From positions 186,001 through 250,000 of the forward strand of contig JAHHII010000004.1 in NCBI GenBank assembly GCA_019358855.1: DNA of 64,000 nt, read 5' to 3'. Below are positions 46,259 to 54,601 of the stretch, piece by piece (position 1 is the first letter of the stretch; each line of letters begins with the position of its first letter). The translations under genes were made by a program, and so were the position numbers. The notes below the pieces were generated by a model. That model did not search any database. It was not told the origin of the DNA and saw nothing but the letters and a program-made list of their open reading frames with translations. The DNA is from Timaviella obliquedivisa GSE-PSE-MK23-08B. Its GTDB lineage: Bacteria; Cyanobacteriota; Cyanobacteriia; Elainellales; Elainellaceae.

Positions 46259-47146
46259 ATGTTTTTAGTGACAGGTGCAACGGGGGAGCTAGGACGTAAG
46301 ATTGTGAGCTTGCTTCGACAAAGAGCGATCGCGGTAAGAGCATTTGTACGCCTTACCTCTCGGTATGGAGAGTTGGAGCAGCGGGGCGCAGAAGTTTTTA
46401 TTGGAGATTTGCAGCAGGAGCGGGATATTCAGAAGGCTTGTCAGGGAGCGCAGTATGTGATCAGTGCCCATGGCTCGAATGAGTTTAATCGAGGTAAACC
46501 TGAGGCGATCGATTATCGAGCAAATGTTGATTTGATTGATGCGGCTAAAGCGGCAGGTGTGCAGCACTTCGTCTTTATTTCGGTGCTCGGAGCCGATCGC
46601 GGCTATGAAGATGCGCCTGTGTTCAAAGCAAAGTGGGCAGTCGAGCAATATCTCAGAGCCAGTGGGTTGAACTTCACGATTTTGCGTCCCTCTGGGTTTT
46701 CATCTAATTTACTGCCTTTGGCAGAACGATTTCAGCAAACGGGCATTTATCTATTGATTGGTGATCCCAAAAACCGATCGTCTATTGTCAGTATCGACGA
46801 CTTAGCACGAATTGCTGTTGACTCAGTAAGCGTGGAAGGGGCGCGTAATCAAGCTTTGCCTGTAGGAGGGGCGCAGGCTTTAACACGAGATGAAGTTCCT
46901 CAAATTTTTGGGCGAATTTTTAACCGACAGCCACTGATTATCAATCCGCCTTTGGCAGCGCTAGATGGAGTAAGGGCACTGTTGGGCTTTGTGAACCCAG
47001 ACTCGCAGGAAGCTTTAGGAACCTTGCGATCGCTCCTGGCTAACGAGTTCTTCTGCACGCCCACCGAGATTCAGCACCTAGAAACGTTGTTTAATTTCAA
47101 GCTAGAAACGTTGGAAAGCTACTTGCGGCGCTATCTTAGCGTTTAA
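46259..47146 (+). CDS. NmrA-like NAD(P)-binding oxidoreductase
   Basis: 295 residues from the ATG at 46259 with GAAGGAGGA upstream; upstream codons in the open frame are part of the GNAT gene. The Rossmann motif MFLVTGATGELGRKIVSLLR opens the protein. Further atypical-SDR features are VFIGDLQQERDIQKACQGAQ, QHFVFISVLGADRGYEDAPV and LNFTILRPSGFSSNLLPLAE. The canonical YxxxK is not present in the classical place, as usual in NmrA/Ycf39-type proteins. Role unknown; redox sensing or isoprenoid modification are family precedents. Confidence 0.88.
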   Translation: MFLVTGATGELGRKIVSLLRQRAIAVRAFVRLTSRYGELEQRGAEVFIGDLQQERDIQKACQGAQYVISAHGSNEFNRGKPEAIDYRANVDLIDAAKAAGVQHFVFISVLGADRGYEDAPVFKAKWAVEQYLRASGLNFTILRPSGFSSNLLPLAERFQQTGIYLLIGDPKNRSSIVSIDDLARIAVDSVSVEGARNQALPVGGAQALTRDEVPQIFGRIFNRQPLIINPPLAALDGVRALLGFVNPDSQEALGTLRSLLANEFFCTPTEIQHLETLFNFKLETLESYLRRYLSV

Positions 47147-47157
47147 GATCTTAGTGT

Positions 47158-47526
47158 TTAAGCCAATCCAGATACCAGTGACAGCCCATTGCGATCTGGA
47201 TCAAGGAGGCTAACGGTGGTGCCTCCCCACGCCTGCTCTTGCGGTTTGCCCATGAACTCTACGCCACGGGTCGCCAGATCCCTATAGACTTTATCAACAT
47301 CTTCAACGCTAAAAGATAGCCCTGCAAACCGTCCTACTAAGTTTGGCTGGCTGCCTTCGGTAACCTTTTCAACGACTAGAGAGACGCTGCCCAAGTCAAA
47401 AAGTAGAAAGCCTTTATCTCTGCCATCTGCCTTAAGAGGCATTTCTAGCAGATCGCAGTAAAACTGTTTGGCGCGTTCAATATCAGTGACAAACAAACGA
47501 ACGGTGTTGAGCATCCAAGCGTTCAT
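47158..47526 (-). CDS. VOC-family (glyoxalase/bleomycin-resistance fold) protein
   Basis: 122 residues, one full VOC domain with two beta-alpha-beta-beta-beta units: VRLFVTDIERAKQFYCDLLE and GLSFSVEDVDKVYRDLATRG. The C-terminal strand GGTTVSLLDPDRNGLSLV carries the usual end of the fold. The His/Glu metal ligands of glyoxalase I are not all evident, so it may bind or modify a small molecule other than methylglyoxal. A GAGGACAAG ribosome site precedes the ATG. Confidence 0.85.
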   Translation of the reverse strand: MNAWMLNTVRLFVTDIERAKQFYCDLLEMPLKADGRDKGFLLFDLGSVSLVVEKVTEGSQPNLVGRFAGLSFSVEDVDKVYRDLATRGVEFMGKPQEQAWGGTTVSLLDPDRNGLSLVSGLA

Positions 47527-47603
47527 GGTCTTGTCCTCTCTCAGGTAAAAGGGTAGAAATTATCTCTATTGCGTCATTATTCCCTAACTTTATTTTGTTA
47601 TTT

Positions 47604-48365
47604 TTACAGACCGGATGGCAATGCTAAAGCGATCAAAATAGCGACGATCGCTCCAATTAAAGTATTCAAAATATTGACCACATCATGGGTGAGCCAGCCT
47701 ACCTTGCCTTCAATGGTCGCTCCAATCAAGCTTTCAATATTGGTAGCAATGAAAGCCGCGATCGCACAAATCCCAATTCCCACGGGGCTAATTAGACCCA
47801 CTAGCCAGGCTAGGGTGGCGATCGCAATGGAACCTACGATTCCGGCTAACGTTCCCTCTAAGCTAACGGCTCCCTCAGTGCCCCGAGGGACAGCCTGTAA
47901 GGTCGTGATCAAAAACGTTCGCTGTCCGTAAGCTTTGCCAATCTCTGTGCCACACGTATCTGCTAGTTTGGTGCCAATACTAGCCACGTAGGCCAACTGT
48001 AAAAGCGGCACCCAACTTTGAGCATCACTAGAGCCATTCCAGTTTGCCCAATAAACTCCCAGCGCACAAAACGCGCCAATTAACGCCGATCCCCAAACGT
48101 TCTCAGGGCCTCTCGCCCCCGATCGCTTTTCGGCAATTCCTAGCGCCTCTTTTTGTGCTATTCCAATCCGAGTCACAGCAGAACCTACCAGAAAGTAAAA
48201 CATCATCACCCCATAGCCTCGCCACCCCAACGTGCCCCAAAGGATAATACCTAGCGCTCCAGCGTGGAGAAGTCCGGCAGGGGTCAACAGCTTTTTGGGG
48301 GCGAGGGCAGCGATCGCCATCAGTCCAGCATTTAGTCCAAAGCCAATCAGCCAAGGAGTAACCAT
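47604..48365 (-). CDS. DUF92 membrane protein, VTE6 (phytyl-phosphate kinase) homologue
   Basis: 253 residues from the ATG at 48365 (MVTPWLIGFGLNAGLMAIAA). A longer frame reaches 48428, but its first codons are MITE sequence. Six or seven hydrophobic segments are seen, with GTLGWRGYGVMMFYFLVGSA, GPENVWGSALIGAFCALG and YVASIGTKLADTCGTEIGKA (conserved polar motif). Cyanobacterial and plant members phosphorylate phytyl phosphate for tocopherol and phylloquinone synthesis. The function is inferred from the family; menE and menC are nearby but on separate units. Confidence 0.82.
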   Translation of the reverse strand: MVTPWLIGFGLNAGLMAIAALAPKKLLTPAGLLHAGALGIILWGTLGWRGYGVMMFYFLVGSAVTRIGIAQKEALGIAEKRSGARGPENVWGSALIGAFCALGVYWANWNGSSDAQSWVPLLQLAYVASIGTKLADTCGTEIGKAYGQRTFLITTLQAVPRGTEGAVSLEGTLAGIVGSIAIATLAWLVGLISPVGIGICAIAAFIATNIESLIGATIEGKVGWLTHDVVNILNTLIGAIVAILIALALPSGL

Positions 48366-48406
48366 AGGAAAATTTAAGAAGGAATTGAAGTGAGAAGACA
48401 GTCTTA

Positions 48407-48561
48407 GAGGATGTCTGAGAAGTATCAAAGATTCTTACACTCGCCCCCCAAATCCCCCATTTTGGGGCAGGGACTTCCGAGCCACTCCTTCTTCAAAGTC
48501 CCCCAAAATGGGGGATTTAGGGGGCGGATTGGATAGCAACCTAGACTTCTCAGACAACCTC
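48407..48561 (-). mobile_element. 155-bp MITE (copy 2) with TTA duplication
   Basis: This is the inverted counterpart of the element at 34257-34409: same ends (GAGGATGTCTGAGAAGT on the left, inverse of GAGGTTGTCTGAGAAGT on the right) and the same palindromic core. TTA flanks it at 48404-48406 and 48562-48564. It lies between the divergent DUF92 and phytochrome-kinase genes, 41 bases from the DUF92 start. Confidence 0.9.
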
Positions 48562-48711
48562 TTAGTGATTTTCGCATAAGTGCTGAGAAGCGTCACACCA
48601 TCTAGGAAACTATTGGCACTATCAAAAATCAAAGAAATGTTTAAGAAATTGTAGTGATGCTACAGCAATGGGAAACCTACCAGAGAAGACCGAACTTAGC
48701 GATGCCTGCCC

Positions 48712-51492
48712 ATGACTCCCTTAACAGCCGCAGAGAAGAACCATTTTGCCAAGGAAAGTAGCCTTCTCCGTCGAATTAATCAACAAATTCGCCGATCAAT
48801 AGAGCTTAAAGATATTTTGAGCACTACAACAAACGAGGTGCGAGCATTTTTAGGGAGCGATCGCGTCAAAATCTATCAGTTTCACGCAGACAGTAGTGGT
48901 GAAGTGGTCGCTGAATCCATCCATAACCATCGGCTGCCGCCGTTGATGGGGCTAAGTTTTCCAGCCGATGATATTCCTGCCCAAGCACGACAGCTTTTTG
49001 TAGAAATTCAAGCGCGGGTCATGGTAGATGTCGCTAATCGACTCGTTGGACAAAGTTTTTGCCGCAATCTAGAAACCGGAGAACAGATTGCCGAGGAGGT
49101 TCGCTATCGACCCATCGATCCTTGTCATGCCGAGTATTTAACGGCGATGGGGGTTAAGTCTTCGATGACGCTGCCCATTCTTTATCACGATCAATTATGG
49201 GGATTGCTAGTTGCGCATCATTCAGAACCGCAAGAAATCTCAATGGACGACTTACAGGCAGTGCAAGGAGTAGTGGATCAAATTTCTGTCGCGATCGCTC
49301 AGTCTACGCTGCTTGCCCAAGCCCACGATCGTGCCGAGCGAGAAGCACAGCTTAATCACATTACCAACCTACTTCACTCCCGCTCCACCATAGAACTACA
49401 GGCGGCTTTAGAAACAGCCGTGACGACCTTTAAAGGTTCTGGCGGCAGGCTCTGCATCAAATCTGAATCGTTTAACAACAAAGGAAACGATGCGTCTCTC
49501 AGCTTTGCGAACTGTACAGAGGCAAACTGTTGTGCCATTCAGCTTTACCTGGATGGTAAACAGCCCCTCATGCCTGAACTAGCGATGTACCCTTTAATGG
49601 AGCAGTACTCGGTTTGGCAAGAGTACTTTCAAGCCCATAAGTTTCAGCCGTGGGCAATTTCAGATATTTACAACACGCCGCCGCTCCGGAACCTCCAACC
49701 CGCCTTCCGCGCCACAAAAATCCGGGGGATGTTGGTGGTACCTCTCCAGTACCGTCAACGCACCTTGGGTTACTTGAGCATTTTTCGAGATGAGTTTGCT
49801 ACTGAAACGCTTTGGGCAGGACAGTTTGACCCAGATCAGCGACAGCTTTATCCCCGGCAATCCTTTGAACTTTGGCGCGATACCCGTAAAGCCCAGTCTT
49901 GTGAGTGGACGGCGCAGGAAATCAAACTAGGGCGTACCCTGGGCATTCACTTTGCCACAGCAATTCAACAGTCAGAAACCCATCAACAACTTCAAATTCT
50001 TAATGACAATTTAGAACATCTCAATGCGGGATTAGAGCAAAAAATATTTGAGCAAACTTCGGCACTCTGGCAGACTCATGAGCTACAGCAGATTTTGTTT
50101 CAGGTTGTTGTTAAAATGCGGAACTCGCTTGACCTGGACACGATTTTTAAGACCACGGCTCAGGAAGTGAGGCGATCGCTCAAGGTCGATCGGGTTGGTA
50201 TATATCGGTTTACACCTGGCTCAGCCTGCTATGAAGGAGAGTTCGTCTCAGAAGATTGCTTACCTAAAGTTCTTTCTAATTTAGGTAAGAAAATCTATGA
50301 CCACCACTTTCAAAAAGAATATGCAACTTCTTACCATCAAGGACGGATGCAGGTTCTTAATGATATCCGCACGTCCGGTTTACAGCAGTGCCATATAGAG
50401 TTGCTCGAAGGTTTACAGGTTAGGGCACAAATTGTTGTCCCTCTGGTGCGGCAAGAAGAGCTATGGGGACTTTTATGCATTCATCAATGCACCCAGCCTC
50501 GGGAATGGGAGCGTTCGGAAATTCAGTTTATTACCCAAATTGCCGCCCAGCTTGACGTGGCGATCCAGCAAGCCGAGTTACTTGCCCGAACTCAACAGCA
50601 ATCCCATCAGCTTGCAGAAACTCTGGCTAATCTTCAAGAAACGCAACTCCAGCTCGTGCAAACCGAAAAAATGTCTAGTTTGGGGCATTTAGTTGCAGGC
50701 ATTGCCCATGAAATCAACAATCCGATCAACTTTATCCATGGCAATGTTCATCATATTAATCACTATATTGAGGACATTCTAAATCTGCTGGATCTTTACC
50801 AGAAGCACTATGCTGATCCTCCAGCAGAAATTTATAACCGAGAGCAAGAACTAGACCTTAACTTCTTACGAGCAGACTTCCCAAAAATTCTTACGTCAAT
50901 GAAGATAGGAACTGAGCGGATTCGTCAGATTGTCCTGTCTCTCAGAAATTTCTCGCGTCTTGACCAAGCCGACATGAAGCAGGTCGATATTCATGAAGGC
51001 ATTGATAGCACCCTTTTAATTCTGCAACATCGCTTGAAAACTCAATCTATTAATGAGATCGAACTGATTAGAGAGTATGGTGATTTGCCGTTGGTGGAAT
51101 GTTATGCCGGACAGGTCAATCAGGTGTTAATGAATTTGTTGAGTAATGCGATCGATGCCCTTGAAGAAAGCCCAGATTTTCTATCTGTTAATGCTGATGA
51201 GGATAGCCATGAGGTGATGATACGCCCCAGAATCCATATCCGGACTGAGGTTCTAGAAAATCAGCGGGTGGCAATTCGGATTGCTGACAATGGCAAGGGT
51301 ATTCCCGAAAAAGCTCGAAACAATCTGTTTGATCCTTTCTTTACAACTAAGCCTGTCGGGAAGGGAACTGGGCTAGGGTTATCAATTAGTTACCAAATTA
51401 TTGCAGATAAACATCAAGGTAGCCTTAAATATTTCTCGGCTCTAGGGAAAGGGACAGAATTTGTCATAGAACTACCCATTCGACAATCCTGA
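48712..51492 (+). CDS. Knotless phytochrome histidine kinase (GAF-PHY-GAF-HisKA-HATPase)
   Basis: 926 residues, no PAS or knot at the N-terminus. GAF1 (~35-190) has the phytochrome motif FPADDIPAQARQLF and a bilin-attachment-type DPCHAEYLTAMGVKSSM (Cys138-His139). The second domain (~215-420) looks like PHY: a tongue with LWAGQFDPDQRQLYPRQSFE contains the WxG and PRxSF motifs. A third GAF (~465-620) has QQCHIELLEGLQVRAQIVVP (Cys560-His561), as in cyanobacteriochromes. HisKA has AGIAHEINNPINFIHG (His666), and the HATPase has NQVLMNLLSNAIDA, DNGKGIPEKA and GTGLGLSISYQI. Bilin binding at either GAF is inferred. Confidence 0.85.
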   Translation: MTPLTAAEKNHFAKESSLLRRINQQIRRSIELKDILSTTTNEVRAFLGSDRVKIYQFHADSSGEVVAESIHNHRLPPLMGLSFPADDIPAQARQLFVEIQARVMVDVANRLVGQSFCRNLETGEQIAEEVRYRPIDPCHAEYLTAMGVKSSMTLPILYHDQLWGLLVAHHSEPQEISMDDLQAVQGVVDQISVAIAQSTLLAQAHDRAEREAQLNHITNLLHSRSTIELQAALETAVTTFKGSGGRLCIKSESFNNKGNDASLSFANCTEANCCAIQLYLDGKQPLMPELAMYPLMEQYSVWQEYFQAHKFQPWAISDIYNTPPLRNLQPAFRATKIRGMLVVPLQYRQRTLGYLSIFRDEFATETLWAGQFDPDQRQLYPRQSFELWRDTRKAQSCEWTAQEIKLGRTLGIHFATAIQQSETHQQLQILNDNLEHLNAGLEQKIFEQTSALWQTHELQQILFQVVVKMRNSLDLDTIFKTTAQEVRRSLKVDRVGIYRFTPGSACYEGEFVSEDCLPKVLSNLGKKIYDHHFQKEYATSYHQGRMQVLNDIRTSGLQQCHIELLEGLQVRAQIVVPLVRQEELWGLLCIHQCTQPREWERSEIQFITQIAAQLDVAIQQAELLARTQQQSHQLAETLANLQETQLQLVQTEKMSSLGHLVAGIAHEINNPINFIHGNVHHINHYIEDILNLLDLYQKHYADPPAEIYNREQELDLNFLRADFPKILTSMKIGTERIRQIVLSLRNFSRLDQADMKQVDIHEGIDSTLLILQHRLKTQSINEIELIREYGDLPLVECYAGQVNQVLMNLLSNAIDALEESPDFLSVNADEDSHEVMIRPRIHIRTEVLENQRVAIRIADNGKGIPEKARNNLFDPFFTTKPVGKGTGLGLSISYQIIADKHQGSLKYFSALGKGTEFVIELPIRQS

Positions 51493-51533
51493 TGCGATCC
51501 AGACGCGATCGCGCAGTTTTTTGACAATCTGGA

Positions 51534-52844
51534 CTAAGAGTTCTGTTGAAATGACAGGAGTTTTGTGCGAATGAGCGTATCATTAATTTTTCCTTGTTCG
51601 TTCCGAGGCAGTTTCTCAACACAAATCCACTGCTTCGGATGTTTGTATTTACTCAGTGCTTGGTTGAGAAAAAATTGAATCATCAAAACGGTTACTTTTA
51701 CGTTCACCGGGACATAAACCACCGTGATCATTTCTCCCCAATGAGGCTCGGCTAATCCTAATACATAAACATCTCTAACCAGTCCACTTGCCCGAATTGC
51801 AGCCTCAACTTCAGCCGGAAAAACGTTTTCCCCTCCGGTAATAATTTTCTGACTATTGCGACCGATGATATGAAGATAGTTTGCGGCATCGAAGTAGCCC
51901 AAGTCATCGGTTTGGAACAGGGGCGTTGAGAACAAATGAGGATAGTAGCCTAAGGCAAGGGAGCGAGCCTGAATTGCGATCGCTCCATTTTCTGCGATCG
52001 TAAGCTGCGCATGGGGCAAAACCTGTCCGCACCCGGTCTTTCCCTGCAAAAAATCCTTTGGCTTGAGCGTTGCTATTTGTGAAGCTGTTTCAGTCATGCC
52101 ATAGGTTGGAGCCAATTGAATCTGCTGCTGCCTGGCAATTTCTAGTAATTCTGCCCAGGCGGGTGCGCCCCCCAGTAAGACTGTCTGAAACTGGGATAGC
52201 TGTGAGGATGCACTTTGTAATAGTCTCTGAAGCTGGGTCGGAACAAGGGATAGAAAAAATTCTGATGGATCAATGGAGATAAAATCAAGGCTTTTGCATG
52301 AAGAAATAACAAATTTTCCCTTCGTGAGGAGCGATCGCAAGAACTGCATTAAACCACTGACATGATAGAGCGGCAAAACACAAAAAGAACTCACTTTCTC
52401 GACCTGAAAATACTCATAAAATCCCATCACTGAGAATGATAATGTCTCATAGGTATGAATGACAAAGCGAACCTTTCCCGACGATCCGCCAGTCGGAATC
52501 ATAATCCAACCCGGCGTTGTAGGGGGCAACTCGATTTGCAAAAGATTCGGCGGAGTTATTCCCCAAATTAAATCAGGGTTAACTTGCTGGAATACTTGCT
52601 GCCATTCTGATTCAGTCCAACCAGAATTTGCTAAAAACACGGGACAATGGGCGGTAGAGGCAGCAATAAAGCCAGCTAAAAAATAGAGTGGATCACGCTC
52701 TGAAATCAAGATAGTTGGATATTTCTTGGGGTGCTGAACGATCGCTTGATATCGATCTTCAGCTAGGTGAACTAGCGTCTGGCGATCGATGCCTCTCAGC
52801 CAGTCATCCTGACGGCTTTGAAGAATGACTAAAGGCTCTGCCAT
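51534..52844 (-). CDS. menE: 2-succinylbenzoate-CoA ligase
   Basis: 436 residues, an ANL-superfamily acyl-CoA synthetase. AMP-binding motifs: IMIPTGGSSGKVRFVIHTYE, APTYGMTETASQIATL and QTDDLGYFDAANYLHIIGRN. The C-terminal Lys (PRNEQGKINDTLI) is present. It activates o-succinylbenzoate in phylloquinone synthesis. It overlaps the 3' end of menC by 16 bases, so the two genes are translationally coupled. The next step (menB) is elsewhere. Confidence 0.92.
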   Translation of the reverse strand: MAEPLVILQSRQDDWLRGIDRQTLVHLAEDRYQAIVQHPKKYPTILISERDPLYFLAGFIAASTAHCPVFLANSGWTESEWQQVFQQVNPDLIWGITPPNLLQIELPPTTPGWIMIPTGGSSGKVRFVIHTYETLSFSVMGFYEYFQVEKVSSFCVLPLYHVSGLMQFLRSLLTKGKFVISSCKSLDFISIDPSEFFLSLVPTQLQRLLQSASSQLSQFQTVLLGGAPAWAELLEIARQQQIQLAPTYGMTETASQIATLKPKDFLQGKTGCGQVLPHAQLTIAENGAIAIQARSLALGYYPHLFSTPLFQTDDLGYFDAANYLHIIGRNSQKIITGGENVFPAEVEAAIRASGLVRDVYVLGLAEPHWGEMITVVYVPVNVKVTVLMIQFFLNQALSKYKHPKQWICVEKLPRNEQGKINDTLIRTKLLSFQQNS

Positions 52845-53770
52845 AGTTGTTCACCGTCAAGTTGATTCAAATCATCATCAAACCAGTGATTGACTCCAAA
52901 CCCGATCGCTCTTTCCTGTGTTGAAAGCGATGGAATTAAATGATCTTGAATGTAGCGTTGAGCGATCGCGGTTTCAAATACCGACGACCAAACGATATCG
53001 ATCCCATGGTTATTACAAAATGCTCGTAACCTTGAAGGAGAACCCGCGATCGCAGCTTTCACCACAAAAATGCCGCGCCATCCTAATTCATAGCAGTGTT
53101 CAAGTTGCTCAATAGTTGCCACAGATTCGTCCAGGGCGATCGGGGTTTGGTGCTGGTGGCTAAGCTGTAGCATTGCATCGAATTGAGCGGGCGGTAGGGG
53201 CTGCTCTAAAAACTCTACACCGTAGCGATCGCATTTTTGCAACCATAAATTTGCGTCTTCCCAACTCAAACCCCCATTGGCATCAAGCCGAAGCCGAGTC
53301 TGAGTTGGAAGAGCAGTCACAAGTTTTTCAAAGATTGCCATCTCCTGATGAATAGGTGCAACGCCAATCTTCCACTTAAAGGTACGCGTACCTTGGTTCC
53401 AGAGCGATCGCCAAGCCTGAATGGCAGCAGATCCAGTGGGCAGCAGAGTGCTGTAAGTTAGCCTTCTCGCTAGAGCATGATTCTTTAAGCCCTCCCAAGC
53501 TGACTCGAAACCGAAGCGGCAGGCTGGTAGGTAAGCAGGAATCTGAGAAATTTTGGATTGGTCGATCTCAGTCAACGATTGGCACAACCGTAGCGCTTGC
53601 TCAAAGCTTTCGCTGCCAAATGCCTCAAGCGGTGCAATTTCGCCCCAGCTTGTTTGCTGGCGATCGCTAAGGCGTAAAATAATGCCCTCTCGCACCTTCC
53701 ATAGTCCATGATGCGTGACAAGGGGCTGTTTAAAAGAGCGCTGATAGCAGCGAAACTCGACTTTTAGCAT
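52829..53770 (-). CDS. menC: o-Succinylbenzoate synthase
   Basis: 313 residues, enolase superfamily. The catalytic Lys is in GTRTFKWKIGVAPI (~135). Metal ligands are in TRLRLDANGGLSWEDANLWL, EFLEQPLPPAQF and PIALDESVATIEQLEHC, and the second Lys in GIFVVKAAIAGSPSRLR. It dehydrates SHCHC to o-succinylbenzoate in the phylloquinone pathway. It precedes menE on the same strand with an overlap. Upstream a hairpin separates it from the DUF3318 gene. Confidence 0.93.
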   Translation of the reverse strand: MLKVEFRCYQRSFKQPLVTHHGLWKVREGIILRLSDRQQTSWGEIAPLEAFGSESFEQALRLCQSLTEIDQSKISQIPAYLPACRFGFESAWEGLKNHALARRLTYSTLLPTGSAAIQAWRSLWNQGTRTFKWKIGVAPIHQEMAIFEKLVTALPTQTRLRLDANGGLSWEDANLWLQKCDRYGVEFLEQPLPPAQFDAMLQLSHQHQTPIALDESVATIEQLEHCYELGWRGIFVVKAAIAGSPSRLRAFCNNHGIDIVWSSVFETAIAQRYIQDHLIPSLSTQERAIGFGVNHWFDDDLNQLDGEQLWQSL

Positions 53771-53794
53771 AAGAGATGCTCTTTAAACACTTTA

Positions 53795-53825
53795 AGGGGA
53801 ACCCCTAAAGCTCAAAAGTTCCCCT
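53795..53825 (-). terminator. Hairpin terminator of the DUF3318 gene
   Basis: AGGGGAAC (53795-53802) pairs with GTTCCCCT (53818-53825) over a 15-base loop, 20-50 bases after the DUF3318 stop. It lies in front of menC and probably insulates it. The U-tract is weak. Confidence 0.5.
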
Positions 53826-53847
53826 CACCAGTATTCGATAACCTTGA

Positions 53848-54498
53848 CTAAGAATAGTAATCGGCTTCGGCGGGTGCTTTAGAACGAGATTTAGCCTTAT
53901 TGGCGCTCTTCTTCAAAGCTTCGAGCCGCGCTTCGTACTTTTTACGCTGCTTCTTTTTCGGCGTTTGTTCAATCAATACTTTCAACGCGCTCCCCAAACT
54001 CTTATAAGCATTAGGCAACGTGTAGCCAAAACGTGTCGCGAGGGCGATCGCCTTTTCATCGGCTTCAATGGCTTCATTGAGAATCTTTTGGCTATTGTTT
54101 CGTTGATACAAGCGATAGCCCGAAACGCCACAGAGCGCTGTCGCCAAAAGCAGCAGCAGCCCATCCTGAACCCAAAGCTCACCGACTGCACCGCCTAACC
54201 CGATCGCCAGCGCCGCCATTTCCCAACCGTCTCTAGGAATCGTGTCGTTTTGAACACGAGCCACTTCATGCCAGAACATCAGGTTGCGCTGGTCTAGAGC
54301 TAATTGATCCCATTTAACTAAATCGACCTGGACTTCTATTTCATCCTTGCCGATTTCTTCGCTAGTGATGAGGGGCGGATTCACAGCCGTTGCCGCCTCA
54401 ATCATGACCCAGCTTTTTAGTTCGGGGGGCAGTAAGGTCTTTAGCCGTCGGAGTTCGCTCAGATCGGATCGAGCTGTAGAAGTGGCGAATGAGGTCAT
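53848..54498 (-). CDS. DUF3318 protein
   Basis: 216 residues. The first ~90 residues are soluble (SDLSELRRLKTLLPPELKSW, then FWHEVARVQNDTIPRDGWEM). A hydrophobic pair follows (MAALAIGLGGAVGELWVQDG and LLLLLATALCGVSGYRLY). The C-terminus is helical and strongly basic, ending KKSANKAKSRSKAPAEADYY. DUF3318 is a cyanobacterial family of unknown function. The HEVARVQ segment recalls a zinc-peptidase helix but lacks the second His at the right spacing. Confidence 0.8.
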   Translation of the reverse strand: MTSFATSTARSDLSELRRLKTLLPPELKSWVMIEAATAVNPPLITSEEIGKDEIEVQVDLVKWDQLALDQRNLMFWHEVARVQNDTIPRDGWEMAALAIGLGGAVGELWVQDGLLLLLATALCGVSGYRLYQRNNSQKILNEAIEADEKAIALATRFGYTLPNAYKSLGSALKVLIEQTPKKKQRKKYEARLEALKKSANKAKSRSKAPAEADYYS

Positions 54499-54601
54499 AA
54501 TCCGGGGGTTGATACGGAGGTTTAATTTAGGAGTATAGCGGTCTTTTTCACTATCTTCCTATCTTAACTTTTGGTTTAACAGATGGGGCGAACGGATGGG
54601 G

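Noticed and set aside
48366-48428. N-terminal extension of the DUF92 protein
   Set aside because: Its first codons are MITE sequence; the true start is the ATG at 48365.
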